Assembly: GCF_900129025.1 (NCBI RefSeq)
Contig: NZ_FQUM01000013.1
Span: forward strand, 1-64,000
Length of the DNA stretch: 64,000 nt
Reading direction: 5' to 3'
Origin: Mariniphaga anaerophila
GTDB lineage: Bacteria; Bacteroidota; Bacteroidia; Bacteroidales; Prolixibacteraceae
A program made the position numbers and the translations under genes. This document shows, one piece after another, positions 1-9,521 of the stretch (position 1 is its first letter; the number at the start of each line of letters is the position of its first letter). The notes under the pieces are model-generated. The model ran no database searches, was not told the origin of the DNA, and saw nothing but the letters and a program-made list of their open reading frames with translations.

Positions 1-606
1 AAAGGGGTTGGGCGTATTCCCAAAGGAGATGGCAAAAAGAAAGGTGGGCTAAAAGTCCACACGCTTATCGATGTAGTGCAATCTGTAGGTCGGTTCGTAA
101 AAATAACGGCAGCAAAAGTACTCTGTGACGCGGTTATTGAACTCACCTATCATCCCGAAGATGAGAATGGGGAAAGACAATTGAAGGTTTTCAAAAAAAT
201 CCGTTTGCGTAAGGTTTGCTACCAAGATGAAAAGAACAGGTACTTTGAATTTTTGACCAATAATTTTGAGATTAGTGCAGAAGAAGTAGCCTTTCTTTAT
301 AAAAAACGTTGGGGTATAGAATTGCTTTTCAATAAAATGAAGCAAAACTTCCAGTTGCATTATTTCTATGAAGAAAACGAAAATGTAATACGCTCACAGG
401 TTCGGTGTACATTAATTGCTCAATTATTAATGACTGTTATTCAAAAAATAGCACAAACCAAGAAGGCATTTTCAGTAGTAGCTTCATTAGTAAGGATACA
501 CCCGATAAGTATGCTCGATATGGTAGAAATGCTTAGAAGTACCAACCGGGCATATAAAGTTCAGGTTGGCGAACCTCCGGGTCAACTGCAATTAAAGTTA
601 ATATAA
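1..606 (+). pseudogene. IS4-family transposase, C-terminal part (cut by window edge)
   Basis: The reading frame is open from the first base, so the N-terminal part lies outside the window; whether the full gene is intact cannot be seen. The visible 200 or so residues contain the IS4 signature Y-x2-R-x3-E-x6-K (tyrosine of YKKRWGIE through the lysine of NKMK, around nucleotides 298-342), which carries the catalytic glutamate of the DDE triad. The region just upstream (KVHTLIDVVQSVGRFVKIT) looks like the insertion domain region of IS4 transposases. It sits directly before the first carbohydrate-active gene, so it marks the left border of the locus. No terminal inverted repeat could be defined because only one end is visible. 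Confidence 0.8.
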
Positions 607-637
607 ATGGGGTCTGTTTCGAGAATGAAATAAAAGT

Positions 638-656
638 GCCTATTAAATAGGCTTTT
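638..656 (+). terminator. Short hairpin with T-run after the IS4 transposase
   Basis: A GCCTA/TAGGC stem with an AT-rich loop is followed by TTTT. It lies between the transposase stop and the next start codon and could end IS transcription. The stem is short, so this is tentative. Confidence 0.35.
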
Positions 657-677
657 GAAACAATAAAAATTAATAAA

Positions 678-2780
678 ATGAAATACTTAAAATTTGTAGT
701 GATTTGTGTATTAGGCATGATATTTTGGAGAGCTGAGGCACAAAACGATATTGATTCTAAGACGAAAAGTGCTCCTCCCAAAACTTATTTAAAAGATAAG
801 CGAGAATCTCCTATATTGGTAAACCAGATGGGATATAATCTCGGCGAAGGTAAACGGTTTGTAATGTGGGGTATTCCGGATGGTACTGATTTTGGTATCT
901 ATCTTGCCAATGATTCAGTTAATAATTCTGCAAATCCGTTATTTACAGGAAAAACTTCTGAATTTTCTGGAGACTTTAGTGATTTTAATCCTTCTCCATC
1001 GGCGCACGAATACATTATAAAGATTGCGGGTAAAGGCTATTCTGTACCATTCTGGATAGCAGACAAATTGTTCGAGACCAGGTCATCTAAGTTGGCTTAT
1101 GAATATTTTATTGATGCAAGAGGAGGTGAGGATCCCAAAATGAGTCCTGCTTGCATTACCGGAGGTGGTCCATCTCGAGATGGTGGAGGCCAAACACTTG
1201 AAGCATTATTTGAGGTATTATTGTATTCTGCCAATCCTGCATTGTTTAATAAGTGGACGACAGAATTGAGAGGAATGGATACACCGGATTTAATTGATTT
1301 AATCCTGTGGCACGGAGAATTTGCTTATAATGCTGTATTTCACCGGGGAGGTTCCAGCAGTCACCACGTTAAACACAGAGATTATAACACGGTTCGTGTC
1401 TTTGGCTATGAAGGAGAGGAGGTTCAGGAGTTCGATTATCAGAATTATCTGGATCAGCTTGCTGCTATTTGTGCTGCTTATAATCCTTTTTTAAAGCCCT
1501 ATTTGGACGAAGATACTTATAGTAAATACCGGAATCTATGCTTGGAGCGCTGGGAAACATTTGACAGGCATAAAGAGGTAAGGTATTGGGTTGTAAGTAA
1601 GAAATGGATTGATAAAGGAAGAAATGAGTTTAACGAACAGGGAAGTGCTTTTGGGCAAGGATTGTTTCGAAATACGATGATGTATTTATGCGAGAAGAAT
1701 GAACCCAATGGTCACCCAGAAAGATTTTTTAAATATGCTCAGAACTGTGCCCAGGATATCATAGAAAATTGGGATTTTAATAATGAATGGCATATGTGGG
1801 CATTAAGGAATGCCGAACATATCACGCCGCAGGCTTTAGGTTATTTCGTTTTAGTGTCTCCAACAGAGGTGCCAGGCGCTATTGAAAAATTAGATGAATA
1901 TAGAAAATATGTGCTTACCAGAACAGATAATCCCTGGAAATACCGAACACATAATGATAAAGAATGGGCTCATCCTAAAAGTAAAGAATTAGGAACAGTA
2001 CCAGGTTTAGCGGGGTCATTCTTTGTTACGGGGCATTTGTTAAACGATCAATTTATGAGAGGTTTAGGATGGGCACAAATAGATTTTATATTTGGATTAA
2101 ATCCTGCTGGTGCACATTTAAGTCATAAAGATAAAGTTAGAGTAAGTAGGAACGGTTATTGGCCGGGGGTAGAAAATGGATGGCCTTTTCATCAAGCACA
2201 TGGTACGGGAGAATTAGGAAACGTAAGAGGTTGTTTAGATGGCTCTCCGCACAATGGATGTTTCCCATATAATCCGGAAGCATTATATGATAAGAGCGTA
2301 AATACATGGTATCATACAGAAGGTTGGCCAGTTTCAAACCGACCAGTTTTATCGGCAATTGCTTTTGCTGAATTGGGTTCAACTCAATTAAAAATATTTG
2401 ATAATGGTTATGAAAAAGAAATTGAGAAAGTTTCAGTAGAAAAAATGCTTGGCGATTTAGGACCGGGTGTTACAGAAAAGGAATGGATTGATAAAGTAAA
2501 TGTTGGTGATATTGTCACTATCGAATTGCAAGCTCCTTTGAATGTTGATTGGAATAAAAGAGATGCAGGGTGGGTAGATGTGAAGGTTAATCAATCTGCG
2601 CCGTTTAAAGTTCAGGTGTTCGAAACAGGTGTAAATACGGGAATATTCACAGGTAAGCTAAAGCTTGATTATCCTAAGAAATCAAAAATAACAGTATCAT
2701 ATGGATATTTAGGATTTGAAAAAGAGCGTATACTAAAGCTACCTGCCAAAAGGGTCAAAGATGATTTCGACATTTTCTAA
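678..2780 (+). CDS. GH9-like secreted protein with cellulase N-terminal Ig-like domain
   Basis: The 700-residue product begins with a cleavable signal peptide (through about residue 22, ending AEAQ). Residues about 45-130 resemble the N-terminal Ig-like domain of GH9 cellulases, beginning ILVNQMGYN. The middle is rich in Trp and His, as expected for an (alpha/alpha)6 barrel. A C-terminal GLNPAG segment near residue 475 matches the GH9 GxNP region. Glu548 in WYHTEGW aligns with the GH9 general acid in its NE motif. The usual DAGD aspartate pair is not recognisable in the expected place, so the mechanism or substrate may differ from a classical endoglucanase. Residues about 600-690 form a further beta-rich domain. 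It precedes a GH-A enzyme and sulfatases and probably works on the same glycan. An unassigned six-hairpin family is the main alternative. Confidence 0.6.
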   Translation: MKYLKFVVICVLGMIFWRAEAQNDIDSKTKSAPPKTYLKDKRESPILVNQMGYNLGEGKRFVMWGIPDGTDFGIYLANDSVNNSANPLFTGKTSEFSGDFSDFNPSPSAHEYIIKIAGKGYSVPFWIADKLFETRSSKLAYEYFIDARGGEDPKMSPACITGGGPSRDGGGQTLEALFEVLLYSANPALFNKWTTELRGMDTPDLIDLILWHGEFAYNAVFHRGGSSSHHVKHRDYNTVRVFGYEGEEVQEFDYQNYLDQLAAICAAYNPFLKPYLDEDTYSKYRNLCLERWETFDRHKEVRYWVVSKKWIDKGRNEFNEQGSAFGQGLFRNTMMYLCEKNEPNGHPERFFKYAQNCAQDIIENWDFNNEWHMWALRNAEHITPQALGYFVLVSPTEVPGAIEKLDEYRKYVLTRTDNPWKYRTHNDKEWAHPKSKELGTVPGLAGSFFVTGHLLNDQFMRGLGWAQIDFIFGLNPAGAHLSHKDKVRVSRNGYWPGVENGWPFHQAHGTGELGNVRGCLDGSPHNGCFPYNPEALYDKSVNTWYHTEGWPVSNRPVLSAIAFAELGSTQLKIFDNGYEKEIEKVSVEKMLGDLGPGVTEKEWIDKVNVGDIVTIELQAPLNVDWNKRDAGWVDVKVNQSAPFKVQVFETGVNTGIFTGKLKLDYPKKSKITVSYGYLGFEKERILKLPAKRVKDDFDIF

Positions 2781-2994
2781 TTATATTGGTATTGTTCCTT
2801 TTAACAAAGCTTGTTCATGGCAATTGCCTTTATAACAAATTAATATCTTTTAAGGCTAACTCTCTTTGAATTTGAACACGACAAGGTGAATGTATGGCAA
2901 CCTGCCTTTTTTGCCAATTGGCGTAAAGCCGATGCTCAGGATAGTCGAGCAGATACGATTAATTCCGATACTATAAAAACAATAAAACTACAAA

Positions 2995-5313
2995 ATGAAA
3001 AACTTAAGAACCAAACTTATAACCACATTTTTTATAATGGTTACCGCGATTCCCCTTTCTTTTTGTCAGGAGATTACCATAAACATCGACGAAAAACAAC
3101 AGCAATTTTACGGTGGTGGTGGAACGTTTGACAACTGGAATTACCTGTGGCTAAGTATGAGTCCGGATAACCGGGATAAAGCAGCCAAAATGATTGCAGG
3201 CGATCTAAATATAGACTACGCCAAAATCTATATTAACGGCACTCCTGAAACCGTTGAGAAATCGTACGACGATTTTGTTAGCATTGTTAACGATGTGAAG
3301 ACGTACAAGCCAAATATTAAAATTCAAGTGAGTTGTAATGACTTTCCGGATAATCTGGAAGAACAGGATAATGAAGGGCAACCTCAAAAAGGGAAATACG
3401 ACCCAAATATTGCCAATATTTACCAGAAAATTGCAGATTACTATTTTGCGATTTTGAAAGGATTTTCGGACCGGGGCCTGGTTGTTGATGAACTGGATTT
3501 ATTAAATGAAGCCGGGGGGATTAGCAATGATAATGCCATTTACTACGGCAGATTATTTTCCGAGGCTATTCCACTGTTAAAGGAAAAGTTGAATGATGCC
3601 ATTCAAAATCCCTCTGGTATTATAATGCCTAAGGTTGCAGGGATAAGTAACTGGAGCGTTGGTGGAACAGTAAAATGGTTTAACGAATGGAAAACAAAAC
3701 TTCCGGGAGCTTATGAAAACCTTGATATTGTAACAACGCATGGTTACAGTCTTGGGTGGATTGAGGATGAGTACACAGCGATTTACGATTATATTGAGGG
3801 CAAGCCTTTTCAGAATAATGAGCAGACCGGAAAATTGCAGGATGGTGATGGATTAAAAGAAATATTCGGGAACGAGGAGCCTGATTATATAGGAGATGTA
3901 TCGATAGCTTTGCGAATTAGCGATGCGGTTAATGGCGGTGTAAACCACTTTTTTTGTTTCAATATGAATAATAGCTCGGGGAACAATGCTGCATTGCTTG
4001 GAACTCCTAATGGTGGTCAGCCGTTTAAATCAAAAATATACGATGGCTATAAACAGCTCACTTCCCTGCAACCCGATTCGTCGTTTGTGGTCGGAAAAAA
4101 ATTAAGCGCAACATTTGGTAATCGGGTATTATGTTTACGAAAGGAAACGCAAGATACCGTTTACCTGCACTATACAAACATTACAGCGACACCAGAGTTG
4201 GTAACAATTGATGTTGCTGGTGCTCCAGCAACAAATGGTATAAAAAGTTTTGATGTCTGGGTAAGCAACGAAAAGCATGATGGTGAAAATACTTTAAGGC
4301 AGACCTACAATAAAGCTGTTGAGCAAATTAAGTTTAATGCTTCTCCATTCAGCGTGAATTCGTTAAAAATTGCCATACACGAAGAGGGAAGTGAAACTAC
4401 ATTGGCCGATCAAACCATTGATTTTTCCTCTATTCCAGACCAGGAAGTGGGTGCAGAACTGGTCTTAACTGCCTTTTCAAGTTCAGGTTTGCCAGTTGAG
4501 TTTTTTGTTAGTTCCGGGCAGGCAAGTATCGAGAATAATACCTTAAGTATTGATGGTGCCGGCGAAATAACGGTTGTTGCCCAACAAGCAGGAAATAACG
4601 AATACTTTGCGGCAAAGGATGTTTACCAAACCTTTTCATCAAAAAGTATATCAAAAAATATTGCATTGAATAAAACAGTTACGGTAAGTTCAATTTATAA
4701 AACCGATACGGGTTACACAGGCGATAAAGCGGTTGATGGGGATAAAACAAGCAACTCAAGCCGATGGTTATCCGATAAAAACGGAGATTATCCACATTGG
4801 ATTGAAGTTGATTTTGGTGAAGAGTATGCAATCAATTCCATGGCCTTTTTTGTGGGGCATAGTGGTTATAACAAACCTATAGCGAATTTTGAGTTTCAAC
4901 GTTGGGATGGCTCGGAATGGGTGAAAATCTTTGATGAAACCGGCAATGAACAAGCAGAATATAGCAAAACTTACGAACCGATAAAAACTTCGAAAGTGCG
5001 TTTGTACATGACAGCAGGAAATAACCCGGTGCGGATGTTTGAAATAGAGGTTTATGGTTCAGAGGTGGTGACCGGGATTCATGAACATCGATTCGAGCGT
5101 TCATTTAAAGTTTTCCCTAATCCGGCAAGTGATCAATTAAATGTTGAACTCGAGCAATTTAAATCTGTCTCGGTTTATTCGCTGTCAGGATTAGAACTGA
5201 TAACTTCCGAGGTTAAAACAATTAATTTGGCCGGTTTTAGTAAGGGCGTTTATATTGTGAAGGTGCGAAATAATAAAGGAGAAGTTTTTCAACAAAAAAT
5301 AAATTTACTATAA
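2995..5313 (+). CDS. GH30-like/clan GH-A glycosidase with discoidin module and T9SS sorting tail
   Basis: Signal peptide at residues 1-25 (ending LSFCQ). Residues about 26-460 resemble a GH30-type (beta/alpha)8 barrel plus beta-sandwich, opening with QQFYGGGGTFDNW, which recalls the GFGG start of GH30. Glu172 in LDLLNEAG is the likely acid/base after beta-strand 4; the nucleophile is not assigned with confidence. Residues about 470-550 form an Ig-like linker. Residues about 555-690 are an F5/8 type C (discoidin, CBM32-like) module, with NIALNKTVTVSS at its start. Residues about 700-772 (VFPNPASDQLNVEL through KINLL) are a type A T9SS sorting domain, so the protein should be exported by type IX secretion and surface-attached or released. 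The next gene starts one base after its stop. The exact GH family is uncertain. Confidence 0.65.
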   Translation: MKNLRTKLITTFFIMVTAIPLSFCQEITINIDEKQQQFYGGGGTFDNWNYLWLSMSPDNRDKAAKMIAGDLNIDYAKIYINGTPETVEKSYDDFVSIVNDVKTYKPNIKIQVSCNDFPDNLEEQDNEGQPQKGKYDPNIANIYQKIADYYFAILKGFSDRGLVVDELDLLNEAGGISNDNAIYYGRLFSEAIPLLKEKLNDAIQNPSGIIMPKVAGISNWSVGGTVKWFNEWKTKLPGAYENLDIVTTHGYSLGWIEDEYTAIYDYIEGKPFQNNEQTGKLQDGDGLKEIFGNEEPDYIGDVSIALRISDAVNGGVNHFFCFNMNNSSGNNAALLGTPNGGQPFKSKIYDGYKQLTSLQPDSSFVVGKKLSATFGNRVLCLRKETQDTVYLHYTNITATPELVTIDVAGAPATNGIKSFDVWVSNEKHDGENTLRQTYNKAVEQIKFNASPFSVNSLKIAIHEEGSETTLADQTIDFSSIPDQEVGAELVLTAFSSSGLPVEFFVSSGQASIENNTLSIDGAGEITVVAQQAGNNEYFAAKDVYQTFSSKSISKNIALNKTVTVSSIYKTDTGYTGDKAVDGDKTSNSSRWLSDKNGDYPHWIEVDFGEEYAINSMAFFVGHSGYNKPIANFEFQRWDGSEWVKIFDETGNEQAEYSKTYEPIKTSKVRLYMTAGNNPVRMFEIEVYGSEVVTGIHEHRFERSFKVFPNPASDQLNVELEQFKSVSVYSLSGLELITSEVKTINLAGFSKGVYIVKVRNNKGEVFQQKINLL

Positions 5314-5314
5314 A

Positions 5315-6862
5315 ATGAAACGTGTAATATATTTAAATTTACTGGTTTTAATTATTTTGCTTACAGCTTGTACTTCAAGGACAAAAATTGAAAAGCCCAA
5401 CATCATAGTAATTCTTGTTGACGATATGGGCTATTCTGACCTTGGATGTACAGGTTCGGAGATAGAAACCCCAAATCTTGATAAAATGGCCTCGGAGGGT
5501 GTATTGTTTACCAACTTTTACAATGCCTCTCGTTGCTGCCCAACAAGAGCAAGTATACTTACCGGACAATACCAGTGGGACGCAGGAATGGGACATATGG
5601 ATTACACCAGGTCAACGATTCCCGAATACCAGGGGTATTTAAATAAACAAAGTGTAACCATTGCCGAGGTGCTAAAAGATAATGGCTACCAAACCTTTAT
5701 GAGTGGCAAATGGCATGTTGGTCATGAACAGCGTGATTGGTGGCCCGATCGCCGCGGCTTTGAACAGTTTTACGGAACACCGGCTGGGGGTGGTATTTAC
5801 TTTTATCCATCAAAGTTTTACGACAGGCCCGTGTTTTGGAATGGAGAACAGCAACATCCCGATTCAACATGGTATTCAACCGATGCCTTTACCGACTATT
5901 CCATCGATTACATTAAAAACCGTCGTGAAAAGGATAAACCTTTTTTTATGTACTTAGCATACATTGCCCCGCATTTCCCTCTTCAGGCCAAAAAGGAAGA
6001 TATAGAAAAATACCGTGAAACCTATAAGGTGGGGTATGATGTAATTCGTAAAGCACGCTTCGAAAAACAAAAAAAAATGGGGATTGTACATGACGATTTA
6101 CCGGCCTCTGAACCGGTCTATCCTGACTGGGATTCAGTAGAAAATAAAGATGTCGAAGCGATGGAAATGGCAGTTTACGCTGCTATGGTGGATTGTCTTG
6201 ATCAAAACATTGGGAAATTATTCAATAGCCTCAAGGAAGAAAGTATAGATGAAAATACTGTGGTGATGTTCTTATCGGACAACGGTGCTTGTCAAACTGC
6301 CTGGAACAAAACACCCGATGCAGAACTGGGGAGCCGCAATTGTAATGCCGGATATGGTATTTGGTACAACGTAAGCAATACACCTTACCGTATGCGCAAA
6401 TCGCAAGAACATGAAGGCGGAAACATTACCCCGCTTATTATGCGCTGGCCGGCAGGATTGGACAAAAAAGGTGAATACATCAGGGAGCACGCCCATATCA
6501 CCGATATTATGCCTGCCTGTTTGGAGCTTGCTGGAGCAGATTATCCCAAAACTTACAACGGGCAGGAACTGGATAAGCCTGATGGTAAATCTTTTCTTCC
6601 TTTATTAAGCGGGCAAGAACAAGATGATTCACGTGCCTTTTTCTGGGAACATGAGGGCAATACAGCGGTTAGGGTAGGCGATTGGAAACTGGTAAGCTTG
6701 CACAAAAAAGACTGGGAACTTTATAATTTGGCAGATGATCCTTATGAATTGAATGATTTGGTAGCGCAATACCCTGACAAAGCTGAAAAATTATTGGGAA
6801 AATATCAAGATTGGGCGAATAAACATGGCGTGCAGGCATGGCCTTTGAAAAAGAAAAAATAG
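5315..6862 (+). CDS. S1-family sulfatase (lipoprotein, S1_4-like)
   Basis: A 515-residue type I sulfatase. A lipobox ending LLTAC gives Cys19 as the lipidated residue, so it should be membrane-anchored. The metal-binding start NIIVILVDDMGYSDLG is followed by the signature CCPTR, with Cys74 as the residue converted to formylglycine. Further typical elements are SGKWHVG and LSDNGA near residue 320. The RCCPTRAS form of the motif is common in subfamily S1_4, but the subfamily call is from memory of motifs only. It is transcriptionally coupled to the upstream GH-A gene (one-base gap) and followed after about 25 bases by a second sulfatase. It should remove sulfate esters from the target glycan. 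No maturase is encoded in the window, so activation must occur in trans. Confidence 0.9.
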   Translation: MKRVIYLNLLVLIILLTACTSRTKIEKPNIIVILVDDMGYSDLGCTGSEIETPNLDKMASEGVLFTNFYNASRCCPTRASILTGQYQWDAGMGHMDYTRSTIPEYQGYLNKQSVTIAEVLKDNGYQTFMSGKWHVGHEQRDWWPDRRGFEQFYGTPAGGGIYFYPSKFYDRPVFWNGEQQHPDSTWYSTDAFTDYSIDYIKNRREKDKPFFMYLAYIAPHFPLQAKKEDIEKYRETYKVGYDVIRKARFEKQKKMGIVHDDLPASEPVYPDWDSVENKDVEAMEMAVYAAMVDCLDQNIGKLFNSLKEESIDENTVVMFLSDNGACQTAWNKTPDAELGSRNCNAGYGIWYNVSNTPYRMRKSQEHEGGNITPLIMRWPAGLDKKGEYIREHAHITDIMPACLELAGADYPKTYNGQELDKPDGKSFLPLLSGQEQDDSRAFFWEHEGNTAVRVGDWKLVSLHKKDWELYNLADDPYELNDLVAQYPDKAEKLLGKYQDWANKHGVQAWPLKKKK

Positions 6863-6887
6863 ATATTCAATTATAAAAAATTATACT

Positions 6888-8330
6888 ATGAAACGATATA
6901 AAATGATATTCGTTCTTATCGCAATATTTTGTTTTGCACAAACAAATGCACAAACAAATTTCGAACCAGAATCTAAAAAGAAACCCAATATTCTCTTGAT
7001 TTTAACCGATGATATGGGCTATGCTGATTTAAGTGTGAACGGCTCTAAACAAGTGGCCACACCTAGCATTGACAGAATTGCCGATGCGGGGGTAACTTTT
7101 ACACAGGCTTATGTTACTGGCCCGGTTTGTGGCCCGTCGCGTTGCGGCTTGTTAAGCGGAATGTACCAAAACCGCTTTGGTGCCGAACACAATTGGAACG
7201 ATTTTCCGGAGCATTACAAAGAAGAGTATGTTGGCATAGACCCAACGCTTAATATTATGAGCGATTATATAAAAGGGAACGGTTATTCCACAGCAATGAT
7301 TGGTAAATGGCATGTTGGTGAAACAAAAGACATGATGCCCAATGCCCGTGGTTTCGATTATTCATTTTGGATGGGCGGGCACCATTCGTATTTCCCCAAA
7401 GCTGATAAGAATAAGCTCCATAGAAACGACGGCCCCGTAACCGAAATAAAAGTTCCATACCTTACCGATTGGTTTACCGAAGAAGCCATTGATTGGATAA
7501 ACAAAAACCATGAAACGAATCCGTGGTTTGTTTATTTGGCATATAATACGCCGCATACACCACTTCAGGCAAAGGAAGAAGACCTCGCAAAATATGCCCA
7601 TATCAAAGACAAAAAGAGACAGACTTATTTGGCCATGCAGGATTGCTTAAATCAAAGTATTGGACGCATTTTTGAAACGTTGGAATCTACCGGCCAATTA
7701 GACAATACAATCATCATTTTTACTAACGATAACGGAGGGCCGTGTGGGGCAAATGCATCAATCAATGCACCGTACCGTGGAGAGAAGTCGACTTATCTGG
7801 AAGGAGGAGTAAGGGTTCCTCTTTTCATATCGTGGCCAGGAAAAATAAAGCCCGGTTCGAAATATGAAGTGCCAGTTACCTTAATGGATTTAACACCAAC
7901 ACTGCTCGCAGCCATCGAATCTACAGAAGAACCGGAAACATATGAGATTGAGAGAACCTACCCTGATGGTGTTTTTGATGGAGTGAATCTTTTCCCATTT
8001 ATTTATGGAAATAAACCTGAAAAGGCCCGACCGCACCAAACATTATATTGGCGAACAGCATTTCGTGGAAAAGCCATTCGCGATGGAGATTGGAAACTGA
8101 TCGTAACACCCCACGATTTGCCGATGCTTTACAACCTGGCAGAAGACGTACAGGAAATGAACAATCTGACTTTAACCATGCCTGAAAAAGCCCGTGAATT
8201 AAAATCAAAGCTAGCAAATTGGGAAGCATCGTTGGAGTCATCCCCCCGGTTTTTCACAAAAAACCATTGGCTTAAAGAAAAGTATAAGCAATACGAAAAG
8301 GATTATATTCTGATACAACCAGAAAGATAA
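6888..8330 (+). CDS. S1-family sulfatase (periplasmic, S1_16-like)
   Basis: A 480-residue type I sulfatase with a cleavable signal peptide (through about residue 22) rather than a lipobox. It has NILLILTDDMGYADL for calcium binding and the signature CGPSR, in which Cys81 is the predicted formylglycine site. IGKWHVG and FTNDNGGP carry further active-site residues, and the C-terminal subdomain is typical (RDGDWKLI). It is clearly different in sequence from the preceding sulfatase, so the pair probably removes sulfate from different positions or sugars. The CxPSR form and overall pattern resemble N-acetylgalactosamine-6-sulfatase-like S1_16 members, although substrate cannot be read from sequence. 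It ends the first transcription block; the next gene is a sigma factor about 175 bases away. Confidence 0.9.
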   Translation: MKRYKMIFVLIAIFCFAQTNAQTNFEPESKKKPNILLILTDDMGYADLSVNGSKQVATPSIDRIADAGVTFTQAYVTGPVCGPSRCGLLSGMYQNRFGAEHNWNDFPEHYKEEYVGIDPTLNIMSDYIKGNGYSTAMIGKWHVGETKDMMPNARGFDYSFWMGGHHSYFPKADKNKLHRNDGPVTEIKVPYLTDWFTEEAIDWINKNHETNPWFVYLAYNTPHTPLQAKEEDLAKYAHIKDKKRQTYLAMQDCLNQSIGRIFETLESTGQLDNTIIIFTNDNGGPCGANASINAPYRGEKSTYLEGGVRVPLFISWPGKIKPGSKYEVPVTLMDLTPTLLAAIESTEEPETYEIERTYPDGVFDGVNLFPFIYGNKPEKARPHQTLYWRTAFRGKAIRDGDWKLIVTPHDLPMLYNLAEDVQEMNNLTLTMPEKARELKSKLANWEASLESSPRFFTKNHWLKEKYKQYEKDYILIQPER

Positions 8331-8505
8331 ATTCAATTGACTATATTTTGGGATTATGATTCCCCAAAAACCTACAAACTGTTTTTTAAAATTACTGGTT
8401 AATATTTAGGATAACACATGAATTAAGCGGTTGCTAATTCATAATAGTTGGTTCGACACAAGTTTAAAGTAGTTGAGGTAAAACATTCTGAGAAGATTGA
8501 TTTGA

Positions 8506-9042
8506 ATGAAGATAAATAGTATAGAAAGAGAAACATCTGGACGTCTGCATAATACATTCGATTTATTATATAAAAAGTATTATGCAGAGCTATCTTACTT
8601 TGTCACTAGCATATTGAGAAGTGGAGAGCAAGCCGAGGATGTTGTACAAGAAATATTTTTAACAATATGGTTAAAAGGAGACATGGGATTTTTGAAGGGA
8701 TCGATAAAAAACTACTTGTATTCTTCTGCAAGGAATCGGAGTATTGATTTCTTGAAACATCAAAAAGTACGGGAGAAATATATGAATTATTCTTTTGAAA
8801 TCGTATCAAATGCTACTCCGGAGAATTGGGTTTACAAAGGTGAAATTGACGATATATTGAAAGAGTCACTTCATTGTATGTCTCCTCGTTGTAGAGAAGT
8901 GTTTGAATTGAGTCGGATTAAAGGAATGAAAAATCAAGAAATTGCAGAGGGGCTTGGTTTATCAAGAAGAACCGTTGAGCACCATATATCATCAGCCCTG
9001 AAAAGTATAAGAAATAATCTCGCGTTATACATAAATAATTGA
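8506..9042 (+). CDS. ECF RNA polymerase sigma factor (Bacteroidetes expansion family)
   Basis: A 178-residue sigma-70 family protein. Residues about 20-85 form region 2 (LLYKKYYAELSYFV through RNRSIDFLKH), with the conserved AEDVVQEIFLTIW. Residues about 115-170 form region 4 (MSPRCREVFELSRIKG, then NQEIAEGLGLSRRTVEHHI), a helix-turn-helix that recognises the -35-type element. In Bacteroidetes such factors are normally paired with a FecR-like anti-sigma protein and drive a SusC/D operon. Here no anti-sigma gene follows; the next feature is an insertion-sequence remnant. It may control the downstream SusC operon, either constitutively or with a partner encoded elsewhere. Confidence 0.9.
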   Translation: MKINSIERETSGRLHNTFDLLYKKYYAELSYFVTSILRSGEQAEDVVQEIFLTIWLKGDMGFLKGSIKNYLYSSARNRSIDFLKHQKVREKYMNYSFEIVSNATPENWVYKGEIDDILKESLHCMSPRCREVFELSRIKGMKNQEIAEGLGLSRRTVEHHISSALKSIRNNLALYINN

Positions 9043-9087
9043 TCAGAGATGTTACGTTTTGTTGAACTCACTAATTAGTATCATTAT

Positions 9088-9435
9088 CACAAGATATTTG
9101 GGAAACTAATTGGTGACAAAGGTTACATCTCTGAAACATTGTTTGACGAACTTTTTATCGATGGTATCCACCTAATTACCAAAATCAGAAAAAACATGAA
9201 GAATTCTTTGATGCTGACCCAGGATAAAATATTGTTACGGAAAAGGGCCTTGATTGAATCGGTAAACGATGAATTAAAAAACATGTGTCAGATAGAACAT
9301 ACAAGGCATCGTTGCTTCGGAAACTTCCTAACCAACCTGCTCTCAGGATTGATCGCCTATTCGTACATGCCCAAAAAACCTACCTTGAATCTGGATGAAA
9401 ATGTTGAAAACAACAAAATTTGTACTTTCGCTTAA
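9088..9435 (+). pseudogene. IS982-family transposase remnant (C-terminal fragment)
   Basis: The frame open from about 9088 encodes [14 protein letters not shown], then [23 protein letters not shown] and [14 protein letters not shown]. These are C-terminal landmarks of IS982 transposases, including the last catalytic residues and the ending that runs [10 protein letters not shown]. About two thirds of the protein is missing and the fragment has no proper start, so it is non-functional. It lies between the sigma factor and the membrane regulator, exactly where an anti-sigma gene would be expected. GAACTCAC, a possible IS end motif, occurs on both sides of it (9064 and 9439). Confidence 0.85.
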
Positions 9436-9446
9436 GCCGAACTCAC

Positions 9447-9482
<36 letters not shown>

Positions 9483-9521
9483 GACTTTAACTTTATCATT
9501 TTTAGTATATAATTTCTGTCA

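Noticed and set aside
2844-3131. Open frame ahead of and overlapping the GH-A gene, with protein-like composition (VNVWQPAFFANWRKADAQD)
   Set aside because: It starts after a stop at 2841, has no recognisable domain, and most of it overlaps the well-supported signal peptide and start of the next gene. At best it is a fragment of a lost gene.
8349-8380. TTTTGGG/CCCAAAA hairpin after the second sulfatase
   Set aside because: The stem is short and no T-run follows, so terminator activity is not supported.
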